Assembly: GCA_004124385.1 (NCBI GenBank)
Contig: SCKN01000006.1
Coordinates: 82,832-146,831 of the forward strand
Source: Fidelibacterota bacterium
GTDB lineage: Bacteria; Fidelibacterota; Marinisomatia; Marinisomatales; TCS55
DNA: 64,000 nucleotides
Direction: 5' to 3'
Of this stretch, positions 46,843-55,350 are shown one piece after another. A model generated the notes under the pieces. The model was not told the origin of the DNA, made no database searches, and saw nothing but the letters and a program-made list of their open reading frames with translations. Numbering within the stretch: position 1 is the first letter of the stretch; every line of letters begins with the position of its first letter. The position numbers were made by a program, and so were the translations under genes.

Positions 46843-47568
46843 TCACGTTTTAGCAGTTAATAGTTGAATTTCAAGTTCACCAAATAATTCATTCTGTAAA
46901 ATTGTGACTTGGTGAGAGCGTATCAATTCCAATAAAGCCAGAAATGTAACAATAAAAGCAATTTTTGAATCCAACTGGTTGATAAGTGTAGAAAATCGCA
47001 AGCAACAATCTCCATCGAATGATCGCAAAATTAATTCTTTTTGTTCTTCCAAACGAATGGGCTCTCTTTCTAATTCATAGGAGCGAATGACGGGCATATT
47101 ATCCATAGCTACTTTAAAAGCTCGAGAAATGTCGTATAATGATACATCTTTGAGAATGAGATTAAACTCTTCAGGAGCATCAGCTACATTAACCACACTC
47201 CCTTTAGGAAAAACCTGACTGCGTTCAGCGGCAAACATGTCCAACATTTCAGCAGATTCTTTATAACGTGAATATTCTAATAATTGATCAACCAATTCTT
47301 TTCGTGGATCAATAATTTCTCCCTCATCATCAATAATGGGACGTGGTAACAATATTTTGGATTTAATACGCATTAATGTAGCAGCCATGACAATAAAGTC
47401 TCCGGCAAAATTGATATTTAATTTTTTGATTTCTTCTAATGTACCCAAGAACTCTTCTGTAATATTTGCAATAGGTATATCATAAATATCTATCTCATCA
47501 CGACGGATAAAATAAAGCAATAAATCAAGCGGACCTTCAAAATTCTCTAAATGAACGCGGTAAGTCAT
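46843..47568 (-). CDS. scpA: Segregation and condensation protein A
   Basis: 241-residue kleisin that links SMC heads. N-terminal motif YRVHLENFEGPLDLLLYFIR and DIYDIPIANITEEFL are diagnostic. MAATLMRIKSKILLPRP follows, and the C-terminal winged helix ends in FLALLELIRSHQVTILQNE. The start overlaps trpS by four bases. smc itself is not in the window. Confidence 0.96.
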   Translation of the reverse strand: MTYRVHLENFEGPLDLLLYFIRRDEIDIYDIPIANITEEFLGTLEEIKKLNINFAGDFIVMAATLMRIKSKILLPRPIIDDEGEIIDPRKELVDQLLEYSRYKESAEMLDMFAAERSQVFPKGSVVNVADAPEEFNLILKDVSLYDISRAFKVAMDNMPVIRSYELEREPIRLEEQKELILRSFDGDCCLRFSTLINQLDSKIAFIVTFLALLELIRSHQVTILQNELFGELEIQLLTAKT

Positions 47569-48536
47569 ACCCTGTAATTTAACCCTGTTGCGTCTCGTAC
47601 TGGAGTTAAAAATGTTTCAGCGACTTGTGTAGCTTTTTTTGCACCGAGTTTTAAGATGTCATGAACATTATCTTGGTGTTGTTCATAAAATGTTCTTTGG
47701 TTTCTAAAAGGTTCAAAATGATCCATGATTGTAGAAAATAATTCTTTTTTAATTTCACCATATCCAGTCCCTGGAGTTTGGAATTTATCTTTTAACTCAT
47801 TTTTTCCATTTTTATCAAGAAATAAACAATAAATTTTAAATAAAGTACAGTCTGTATTTTTTACTTCGTTTACTCCAGTAGAATCTGTAATAATAGACAT
47901 TACTTTTTTCTTAATTATTTTTTCATTATCGAAAATTGGAATGGTATTATTATATGATTTACTCATTTTCTGACCATCCAACCCAGGAACCAATTGTGTA
48001 TCCTTTTCAATATCCGGTTCGGGTACAACAAGTACATCACCAAATGTTTGGTTGAAGCGTATTGCAATATCTCTAGTCATTTCCAAATGTTGCTTTTGGT
48101 CTTTACCAACAGGAACAATTTCACCACCAAACAACAAAATATCTGATGCCATCAAAATTGGGTATGAAAATAAACCCATATTCGCTTTTAAACCTTTTGC
48201 CAGTTTATCTTTATAAGATGTACCCCTTTCCATTAGCCCAACGCTCGTAACAACTGATAAAATCCACGTTAATTCAGCTACTTGAGGTACATCGCTTTGA
48301 ATCCAAAATGTGGATTTTTCGGGGTCCATTCCAAGTGACAAAAAATCCATTGCTGCGTTCATGGTATTTTCTTTTAATAAGGATCCATCTTGCATGGTTG
48401 TCATGGCATGGTAATTCACGATGAAACAGAATAAATCATTTTTTTCCTGATAATGAATCATTCTGGACATCATTCCAAAATAATTTCCAAGATGTAGCTG
48501 GCCGGAGGGTTGAATTCCGCTTAATACGCGTTTCAA
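47565..48536 (-). CDS. trpS: Tryptophan-tRNA ligase
   Basis: 323-residue class I synthetase. It has SGIQPSGQLHLGNYFG with the HIGH-like motif, and QKMSKSYNNTIPIF with the KMSKS loop. I place the start at TTG 48534-48536. GGAG lies eight bases upstream, it overlaps the HNH gene stop as TTGA, and translation then begins KRVLSGIQPSG as in homologues. The ATG at 48566 would add ten residues within the upstream gene. Confidence 0.95.
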   Translation of the reverse strand: MKRVLSGIQPSGQLHLGNYFGMMSRMIHYQEKNDLFCFIVNYHAMTTMQDGSLLKENTMNAAMDFLSLGMDPEKSTFWIQSDVPQVAELTWILSVVTSVGLMERGTSYKDKLAKGLKANMGLFSYPILMASDILLFGGEIVPVGKDQKQHLEMTRDIAIRFNQTFGDVLVVPEPDIEKDTQLVPGLDGQKMSKSYNNTIPIFDNEKIIKKKVMSIITDSTGVNEVKNTDCTLFKIYCLFLDKNGKNELKDKFQTPGTGYGEIKKELFSTIMDHFEPFRNQRTFYEQHQDNVHDILKLGAKKATQVAETFLTPVRDATGLNYRV

Positions 48537-49069
48537 AATGACTCCAAAAACAAATACGGACGCCAAGCTGTCTGGTCATGATTTATAAACTGCTGGAAAT
48601 AATGAATTCTATTCGGTTTTCGAGGAAGGCGCATTAGAGGCATTTTAGCTTCTTCCGGTGTATGGTTATCTTTAGTTTTGTTACATTGTTGACAAGCAGC
48701 TACAAGATTATCCCAATAATCAGATCCTCCCCGTTCTTTGGGAATTATATGATCAATTGTCATTGAAGATGATTTTTTACCACAGTATTGGCAGGTATGC
48801 TTATCTCTTATCATAATATTCTTGCGGTTCATAACTACATTCATGCTATTGTAATGTACAAAATCCATGAGCTTAATGATACTTGGCAATGCCAACGTTT
48901 TCGATGGTGAATGAACTTTGTCATTGTACGTAACCAGAATTTCAACTTTTTCCAAATACGTTAAACAAATCGCACGTCGTGCAGTACAAATCATCAATGG
49001 CGCATAATTTGTATTCAAAACTAAAACAGCTTTATTCAATAATGAGCCATTATGTGATGGAGAATACAT
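48533..49069 (-). CDS. HNH endonuclease domain protein
   Basis: 178-residue protein with a central HNH domain: CQYCGKKSSSMTIDHIIPKE, then GGSDYWDNLVAACQQCNKTK. The two CxxC pairs bind structural zinc and the DH and N supply the catalytic site. The N-terminal part (LVLNTNYAPLMICTARRAIC) is typical of the small chromosomal HNH family conserved across many bacteria, not of homing endonucleases. Role unknown, possibly DNA repair. It overlaps nlpC by one base and trpS by four. Confidence 0.88.
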   Translation of the reverse strand: MYSPSHNGSLLNKAVLVLNTNYAPLMICTARRAICLTYLEKVEILVTYNDKVHSPSKTLALPSIIKLMDFVHYNSMNVVMNRKNIMIRDKHTCQYCGKKSSSMTIDHIIPKERGGSDYWDNLVAACQQCNKTKDNHTPEEAKMPLMRLPRKPNRIHYFQQFINHDQTAWRPYLFLESF

Positions 49070-49845
49070 CAGCTAATAACTAATTCTCTAATTGAAACAA
49101 CTTTAACAAAATTTTCTTTTAATTTCTGACAATAAACATCATTAGATGAATTTAAACTTTCATTTCTTACCCAACCCCTGGCATTAATAAAATCTTCCCC
49201 GCCTAGACTAATTGCCACATGACTGATTTTATTTTTCTCTGCAAAAAATAATAAATCTCCCGGTAAGGATTCATTTAAATTTATTTCTTTCTTAAAATGC
49301 TCTTCTTGCATATACGTATCTCGGGGTAATTCAATATTATGTGCTTTGTAAACAGATTGGACAAAACCGGAACAATCAAATCCCATTGAAGATTTACCAC
49401 CCCATAAATAGGGAACTCCTAAAAACGATTGAGCAAGGTTAACAATTGAATTTCGTTTTGGCGTTAAGGTTTTAGATACAAGATTTTCTTCAATAAAACC
49501 TTTAATTCCATCTGGTAAAATTACAGAATAATTTTTACCATTAGATTCAGCATCGACATTACCTCCAAAATAAATTGTGCGAATAATTTCACTTTCAGAA
49601 TTCACAATTTCTCCTGAATGAATGAGGAATGAATGAGTCGCTATGTAGTCTTCATCTTGGATTATACCATGAAAATTATTAGCCCATCCAGTGTAACCAT
49701 CCCATTGTTTAATCTTGGCCCAATCATTTGATTGATCTATGATAGTACATGTTTCACCAAGCAAACCTTGGGTAATCACTTCAGATTGAAATGTAGGTTC
49801 TCTGTAGATATTCATGACAGCAACATTTATTATGAAATTTGACAT
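49069..49845 (-). CDS. NlpC/P60 family cell-wall peptidase with SH3 domains
   Basis: 258 residues from the chosen start. Two bacterial SH3-like domains (VAVMNIYREPTFQSEVITQG; then VNSESEIIRTIYFGG) precede the NlpC/P60 cysteine peptidase domain, with catalytic Cys in MGFDCSGFVQSVYKAHNIEL and His in ISHVAISLGG. Family members cleave gamma-D-Glu-diamino acid bonds in peptidoglycan peptides. No signal peptide is evident, so it may act in muropeptide recycling. An ATG at 49911 would add 22 residues, but homology begins at MSNFIINVAV. Confidence 0.88.
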   Translation of the reverse strand: MSNFIINVAVMNIYREPTFQSEVITQGLLGETCTIIDQSNDWAKIKQWDGYTGWANNFHGIIQDEDYIATHSFLIHSGEIVNSESEIIRTIYFGGNVDAESNGKNYSVILPDGIKGFIEENLVSKTLTPKRNSIVNLAQSFLGVPYLWGGKSSMGFDCSGFVQSVYKAHNIELPRDTYMQEEHFKKEINLNESLPGDLLFFAEKNKISHVAISLGGEDFINARGWVRNESLNSSNDVYCQKLKENFVKVVSIRELVIS

Positions 49846-49970
49846 CGGAATTATTTTATTACAAAATTCAACGACGAATTTATTCACCCTCCCCTCTGAA
49901 ACACAACACATCTTCGAGGAGAATTTGAACTTTGATTATGTTGCATTTTTAAATTAAAATCAACTGTTCA

Positions 49971-50110
49971 TATACATCGTATTGTTTCAGGGAAGATCGT
50001 GAAATCCGATCACAGTTCCCGCTACTGTAAATGCATTGTGCATGAGTCAGGAACCTGAACTGGCGGTGTATCGAATGATCTTCGGGATAAAGGTCATGAT
50101 ACGAAAACAA
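49971..50110 (+). ncRNA. Cobalamin riboswitch
   Basis: The canonical cobalamin aptamer string is present: cagggaagatcgtgaaatcc, ccgctactgtaaatg, and the B12 box agtcaggaacctg at 50045-50057. The closing stem pairs atacatcg (49972-49979) with cggtgtat (50064-50071). A further hairpin (atgatc...ggtcat, about 50074-50097) fits the loop that kisses L5 in adenosylcobalamin-type members. It precedes a BtuB-like receptor gene, so B12 should switch the operon off. Confidence 0.93.
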
Positions 50111-50138
50111 AATAACATATTATGCTTCGTGATTATAT

Positions 50139-50162
50139 CCCCGTTCATTAACGGGGTTTTTT
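50139..50162 (+). terminator. Riboswitch expression platform: intrinsic terminator that also covers the Shine-Dalgarno
   Basis: Perfect hairpin ccccgtt-catt-aacgggg (50139-50156) followed by a run of T. It ends one base before the GTG start of the receptor gene. The 3' arm supplies the only Shine-Dalgarno-like sequence (cgggg, six bases upstream of GTG), so the hairpin could both terminate transcription and block ribosome binding. Confidence 0.85.
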
Positions 50163-52163
50163 GTGTATAGATTCTTTATATTTTTTACAATTTTTGCCTG
50201 CACCCTTCCAGCTCTGACAGTAAATGGAATAGTCCAAAATATAAATAACTCGCACATTTCATTTGTAATTATTCAAGTACCTTCTTCCAAGCGTTGGACT
50301 ATTGCAGATGAATTCGGTCATTTTACAATTAAGTGTGATGTGGGAGATTCATTGTTATTTAACCGCTATGGATATCATCAAACATACGCAATTATAAAAA
50401 ATTGGACTGACTTATTAATCACACTGAATAATAATCCCATACTTCTCGATCGGGTTGAGTCATTTTCGAAACTACTATCTTCTACTCATTTTTCTAAAAC
50501 CTATGAAACAGATTCTGCCTATAATGGCAATATTTCATCCATATTTAATCAGATTCCAAATGCTCAATTACGTACATACGGAGGCCTAGCTAGTAACGCA
50601 ACCTTAAGTATCGACGGAGGTCCCGGGTCTCATACAAAAGTCGTTTACGAAGGAATTGATATAACCAGTCCTCAAAATGGAGAAACAGATGTATCTCAAT
50701 TACCACCGGATATTATTTCTTCTATAGCAGTAGCAACACAGCCAGGCGTTCTCTTTGGTTCTGGAACAACAGACGGTATTATCTATTTAGGAAACAGTAG
50801 AGAGCAGACTGCCATTTCATTTAGCAAAGGGAGTTGGGGAAGAACATCATGGTCAGCCAGTACGTTTAATCATTTTCCAAATTTAAAAATTCAAACAGCT
50901 TTTGGCCAAAGATCAGCGAAGGATAATTATAAAGTAACTTGGCGGGAAAAATCATATGACAGAAAAAATAATCATTTTAATCAGACATATGTAACATCAT
51001 CTTTGGCAGGTTCAATAAACCAACGTCTACTTGCGAATGGAGTTTTTTTCTATTCATCTCAAAAAAGAGGCGTAGCCGGACAAATATATTCTCCAAGCCT
51101 TGAAGCAAAACGGGAAGATGAGCTTATGCTCCTAGCTCTGAATACTACTTATTTGTTTTCAAGTGGTTTTATTACTGGATCGATACAAACACGGCAGAGT
51201 GATGAAAAATATATAGACCCAAATTATAATATTGATAGCCGGCATAAGCTCGAAAAATACTCTCTCAAACTTAAAGCCCACGCTCGTTTTAATAATACAA
51301 TTTCACTGTATTTTCAGGGGAATTCTGAAACAGAAAAAATCATTAGTTCTGAAACCAATTCACATTCCAGAAAGAATTTATCTAGTTTTATTTCTTCCAA
51401 AATTAACATCCAAAACTCTATAACTATTCAACCAACAATACGATTGGATAATATTGGAAATCACTATAACGCCTTAACGTACAATATGGATATTATCTGG
51501 CAACAAACAGACCATCTAAAATACATTATTTCAGGCGGAAATTCATTTCGTGCGCCGACATTCAATGATATGTATTGGACCCCAGGTGGCAATGCCGATC
51601 TTAAACCGGAAAAAGCAATTAAATTGATGACTGTAACATCCTGGGGGAAAAATGAACAATATTTTGATTTAACCTTCAGGTATATTGAAAGTAAAGATTT
51701 GATCCAATGGATACCTGGTGATAACATTTGGTCTCCTGAAAATATTGCTGAAACAGTTCGAAAAAGTCTATCTGCATCCGGATCAACATCCATTTCAACC
51801 TACACGATATCCGGCTTTATTTCTCGGCTATGGACTAGAGATTTACAACAAAATAAAGCTCTTCGTTATGCTCCGGAGTTAAGTGGCAATATTATTGTAT
51901 CCGCTAAATTGAAAAAGTTTACTGCGGGTATTTCCGGATGTTTTACCGGTACTCGAATTGCCATGTATAATTTTCCGGATGATGAAATGTTGCCATCACA
52001 TTTTATTCCATCATTATTTATTCAGAAAAATTTTAAAATCTTTAAACATCCATTATCTATAAATCTTGCAGCGGACAATATTTTAGACACTCAATTTGAA
52101 ACAATACTAGGTTACCCAGAACCGGGTAGATCATTCTATTTTTCAATATCAATTAAACAATAA
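50163..52163 (+). CDS. TonB-dependent outer-membrane receptor, BtuB-like (vitamin B12)
   Basis: 666 residues. Signal peptide (FFIFFTIFACTLPALTV) is followed by a carboxypeptidase-regulatory-like domain (about 20-100), a TonB plug (about 110-210, with LRTYGGLASNATLSIDGGPG) and a 22-strand barrel. The last strand, EPGRSFYFSISIKQ, is typical. FRAPTFNDMYWTPGGNADLK with PEKA matches the conserved region of vitamin and siderophore receptors. The cobalamin riboswitch directly upstream makes a corrinoid the likely substrate. GTG start. Confidence 0.9.
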   Translation: MYRFFIFFTIFACTLPALTVNGIVQNINNSHISFVIIQVPSSKRWTIADEFGHFTIKCDVGDSLLFNRYGYHQTYAIIKNWTDLLITLNNNPILLDRVESFSKLLSSTHFSKTYETDSAYNGNISSIFNQIPNAQLRTYGGLASNATLSIDGGPGSHTKVVYEGIDITSPQNGETDVSQLPPDIISSIAVATQPGVLFGSGTTDGIIYLGNSREQTAISFSKGSWGRTSWSASTFNHFPNLKIQTAFGQRSAKDNYKVTWREKSYDRKNNHFNQTYVTSSLAGSINQRLLANGVFFYSSQKRGVAGQIYSPSLEAKREDELMLLALNTTYLFSSGFITGSIQTRQSDEKYIDPNYNIDSRHKLEKYSLKLKAHARFNNTISLYFQGNSETEKIISSETNSHSRKNLSSFISSKINIQNSITIQPTIRLDNIGNHYNALTYNMDIIWQQTDHLKYIISGGNSFRAPTFNDMYWTPGGNADLKPEKAIKLMTVTSWGKNEQYFDLTFRYIESKDLIQWIPGDNIWSPENIAETVRKSLSASGSTSISTYTISGFISRLWTRDLQQNKALRYAPELSGNIIVSAKLKKFTAGISGCFTGTRIAMYNFPDDEMLPSHFIPSLFIQKNFKIFKHPLSINLAADNILDTQFETILGYPEPGRSFYFSISIKQ

Positions 52164-52175
52164 TCAATCAAAGGA

Positions 52176-53225
52176 GTGACGATGAAAAACCCACTAATTC
52201 TAATAATGCTTGCAGCCATACTAATTTTTGCAGGTTGTGAAATTAATAAAGATGATGAACCTATTGAATTATCAGGAGACTTATACATTTTGTGTGAAGG
52301 AAACTTTGGGTCTGAAAATGCATCTCTTTGGTCAGCTGATTTAGATAATGAAGAAACTGAAATCAATCCTAACATTTATGAAGCATTAACTGGAAATAAT
52401 CTTGGTGATGTCGCCAATGCTATGTATATCAATAATGATCAGTTATACATCATTAACAATAATAGCCATACGATAGAAATTTTGAAATTGGGTGAAGATG
52501 ATGGTTTTACTTTAGAAGCTAGCGTAGATATTGCCTATTCAAGTCCACGCTTTATGGCATTCAAAAATAATAAAGGCTTCATCACAACATGGTATAATGG
52601 TATTTTAGTTTTGGATTTAAATTCAAATTCAATCACAGATACAATCAGTATTTCTGGAATGCCTGAAGATATTCTTATCAATGGCAATGATGCCTACGTC
52701 AGTGTATCTATGAATAGTGACTGGACTGCTAACAATGAAGTATTGAGAATTGATATAACTGATCTCAATTCAGTTTCAATCGATACATATTATGGTATTC
52801 CTGGACCTGGAAAAATGGAATTAATTGATGGGAATTTATATGTGGCGTGCACGTATTATGATATCTACTGGTCTGCGAATTATGGATTAAACAAGATCGA
52901 ACTATCTACTGGAAATATGTCAACTTACGACCATGGTTCATCTTTTTCATTTGGGTCAGATATTGTTTCGATCAATGATCAATTGTATCGAAGTACTTCT
53001 AACGGTCTTATGGCCATCAATGCTGATTTAACGGTAGATGAACAAAATATAATTAATGGCTTTTCAGGTGTGTATGCTGTGGCAGTTAATGGAGAAAATA
53101 TCTTTTTCGGAACAACGGATTATATCGCACCCGACACAGTTTATGTAACCGATCTCACTGGAAATATTGAGCACATTTTTGAAATCGGAGCATTACCTAC
53201 TGATTTTTCTGTGTTTTCTGATTAG
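52176..53225 (+). CDS. Beta-propeller surface lipoprotein, BtuG-like (candidate B12-binding)
   Basis: 349-residue lipoprotein: signal peptide with lipobox IFAGC. A YncE/DUF5074-type beta-propeller follows, whose blades show repeated patterns such as LYIINNNSHTIEILKLG, GFITTWYNGILVLDLNSN and AYVSVSMNS. In Bacteroides, BtuG is a propeller lipoprotein that captures B12 on the cell surface and hands it to BtuB. Here the gene follows the receptor by 12 bases, after a ribosome-binding site AAAGGAG, in the riboswitch-controlled operon. The assignment to BtuG function is inference from fold and context. Confidence 0.78.
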   Translation: MTMKNPLILIMLAAILIFAGCEINKDDEPIELSGDLYILCEGNFGSENASLWSADLDNEETEINPNIYEALTGNNLGDVANAMYINNDQLYIINNNSHTIEILKLGEDDGFTLEASVDIAYSSPRFMAFKNNKGFITTWYNGILVLDLNSNSITDTISISGMPEDILINGNDAYVSVSMNSDWTANNEVLRIDITDLNSVSIDTYYGIPGPGKMELIDGNLYVACTYYDIYWSANYGLNKIELSTGNMSTYDHGSSFSFGSDIVSINDQLYRSTSNGLMAINADLTVDEQNIINGFSGVYAVAVNGENIFFGTTDYIAPDTVYVTDLTGNIEHIFEIGALPTDFSVFSD

Positions 53226-54832
53226 TCTTTAAACGTCCAGTGGATTCCAAACATGACCAACCGGCCCATGGGCGGAAATATCGGATTATGCTGGATAAGA
53301 AAATCGTCTGCTTTCTTTTCTGGGAATATTTTTAAAGCGAACGGTTCAATTGCCTGAAGAATATTGCTGATTGACCATGTTAAAGTCATGGAAGAAATGG
53401 TAATAGCAATTTTTGAATTTAACAGCCAAATATCTTCTGGTTGATTGGGACTGGATTCCAAATATTCATAAGGAAAACTATTTATTGGATCGAAACGTAT
53501 CGTTTCTTCTCTATTTAAAAGACCTTCGCCAGATAGACTCATATGCAATGCAAAACGATTTAATATATTTTCGTTGTTGTACTGAAAATCAAACTTGGCG
53601 ACATTGTTAATTCCATCAAATAATAGAGTTTGGCCTTCCCTAAAATAATAACTACTGGAAAAAGAGACATGTTTAAACAAATTTGATTTGACTAAAAACC
53701 CTGATTGAAAAGTATAATAATTTCTCTCATCGTACATCATTGAACAATAGTCAGCTGTTAAACCAATGACTATACCACCAAATACTTTTTTTATATTTAA
53801 ATGTGAGATTCTATTATTTACAACCTCATTTCCATTCATAATCAAATTAAAATGATACGGTTTTGAGGATTCTTCAAACATCCCGCTAATTTCAAATTTT
53901 CCAAATGATTTCAAATAATTAATCGATAAATAATCTGCTACTTTATTATCGATTAGCATTAGCCCGACTGCTGTATTGAACCCCCATAAATCAATTTTCA
54001 GATAGAGTGTGTGCCAATTTATATCCCTTTTTGTTGTATCATTTTTGCTTATAGATTGAAAATTCATTTCCAGACCAAGCAGAGGTTTCAATTTACCGAT
54101 TGACACTCCGCTTAACTGATTATGCCATCGAGTTCGATTAATGTATTGATTTCTCTTATTTGAATACCATGATGCATCCACCTTACGCCATTGCTGGAAT
54201 AAAGCCAAATGAGATGTCCATTGCAGCTTTTCATCGGGAGATTGTGTAATGATTCCCGCAGATAATATTTCGTCTTTTAACAAACCATTCACAGCGCCTG
54301 AATCTGGTAATCCAGATTCTGTTACTAATCGTGCTGCCGACGCATCAATCAACCACCCTTTATTTTCTGATCTATAATCCACTCTATACGTTTGCTGCAT
54401 GGGAGAAGCGCTTCCGTTAGGGTGAAAAAACTGACCTGCTCTTCCTGCATAACTTCGTTTGAACCCATGTAAGCCAACATATCTATCTGGTGATTCAAAA
54501 TCGACATCGATTGCCAGAAGATCATAATTATAATCTCCCCTTTCATAATCGAGGGTTGTTGTGATCGAGGTCGTATCCGGTATTTCGTTTAATGAAATCG
54601 GTATTTGTTGTGTATTGGTAAGCTGAAAATACGCGGAAATATCCTGACCATAGCGTGAAGGATAATGGGTATAGGTCCCATCGAATAATAGCGGTCCGGA
54701 AGTCCAATCTGTATTCCAGAACATTGTCCCATTGATGGATGTTCTACCGAATTGACCACTCCATTCATAGGGGAATTCCACAGTTTGTCCATATAAACAG
54801 GAAAGAAACAGAAAAAGTAATCGTCGATTCAT
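53222..54832 (-). CDS. Predicted outer-membrane beta-barrel protein, unknown function
   Basis: 536 residues. Signal peptide (RRLLFLFLSCLYGQ) precedes alternating amphipathic strands throughout, for example YTHYPSRYGQDISAYFQL, YYTFQSGFLVKSNLF and HVSFSSSYYFREGQTLLF. It ends RLVMFGIHWTFKD. No plug domain or TonB box is seen, so it looks like a channel or receptor barrel of an unrecognised family. It overlaps the ECF S-component gene upstream by four bases, implying coupled expression, and its stop overlaps that of the convergent BtuG-like gene. Confidence 0.6.
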   Translation of the reverse strand: MNRRLLFLFLSCLYGQTVEFPYEWSGQFGRTSINGTMFWNTDWTSGPLLFDGTYTHYPSRYGQDISAYFQLTNTQQIPISLNEIPDTTSITTTLDYERGDYNYDLLAIDVDFESPDRYVGLHGFKRSYAGRAGQFFHPNGSASPMQQTYRVDYRSENKGWLIDASAARLVTESGLPDSGAVNGLLKDEILSAGIITQSPDEKLQWTSHLALFQQWRKVDASWYSNKRNQYINRTRWHNQLSGVSIGKLKPLLGLEMNFQSISKNDTTKRDINWHTLYLKIDLWGFNTAVGLMLIDNKVADYLSINYLKSFGKFEISGMFEESSKPYHFNLIMNGNEVVNNRISHLNIKKVFGGIVIGLTADYCSMMYDERNYYTFQSGFLVKSNLFKHVSFSSSYYFREGQTLLFDGINNVAKFDFQYNNENILNRFALHMSLSGEGLLNREETIRFDPINSFPYEYLESSPNQPEDIWLLNSKIAITISSMTLTWSISNILQAIEPFALKIFPEKKADDFLIQHNPIFPPMGRLVMFGIHWTFKD

Positions 54833-55350
54833 TTAACAAGAAATTTTGTTATTCTTGGAACACCTATAGCAAATATAAACCCATTTGCTATTTGATGTAA
54901 CAGCGTAAAACCAACTCCAGAGATATAAAGACCTACTGTCCGGGAAAAATCAAAGCCGGCACTCACAGGATAGCTTAATGTAGTTAATGAATCAAAAATA
55001 AATGTAAGGATTAAACCGGTTATACCCACTGCAATAACTTTGTTCAATGAATATTCCTTTAGCATAAACACTTTGCGGAGAACACCACCGGCAAAACCTA
55101 CTCCAGCCATACCTATTATTTGTGCGAAAAATAAAGGAGGGAAACTCAACCCTGATCCCAAAGGATTCATACCAGAAAAGACCATTTCTGCTGTACCTCC
55201 AACAATGAAGCCCCATCCTGCTCCCAAATAAAGCCCAGCTGTAAAAATAATAACAGTAATGAGTTCAACATTTGGGATCATAAGCAATGAGAATCCTGCT
55301 CCAATAGCTAGAGCTGCAAAAATTGAAGCTTGAACCAATTTATTTAGATT
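54829..55350 (-). CDS. ECF transporter S component, substrate unknown
   Basis: 173-residue integral membrane protein with about six helices, start MNLNKLVQASIFAALAIGAG. It contains an IPNVELITVIIFTAGLYLG motif and GFIVGGTAEMVFSGMNPLGS, typical of energy-coupling-factor S components that bind vitamins. The alanine-rich first helix is the usual interaction surface for EcfT. I start at 55350, which follows AAAGGGA, rather than at 55410 inside yhaM. EcfA and EcfT are not encoded here. The vitamin is not readable; nearness to the B12 operon is suggestive only. Confidence 0.8.
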   Translation of the reverse strand, partial: NLNKLVQASIFAALAIGAGFSLLMIPNVELITVIIFTAGLYLGAGWGFIVGGTAEMVFSGMNPLGSGLSFPPLFFAQIIGMAGVGFAGGVLRKVFMLKEYSLNKVIAVGITGLILTFIFDSLTTLSYPVSAGFDFSRTVGLYISGVGFTLLHQIANGFIFAIGVPRITKFLVK

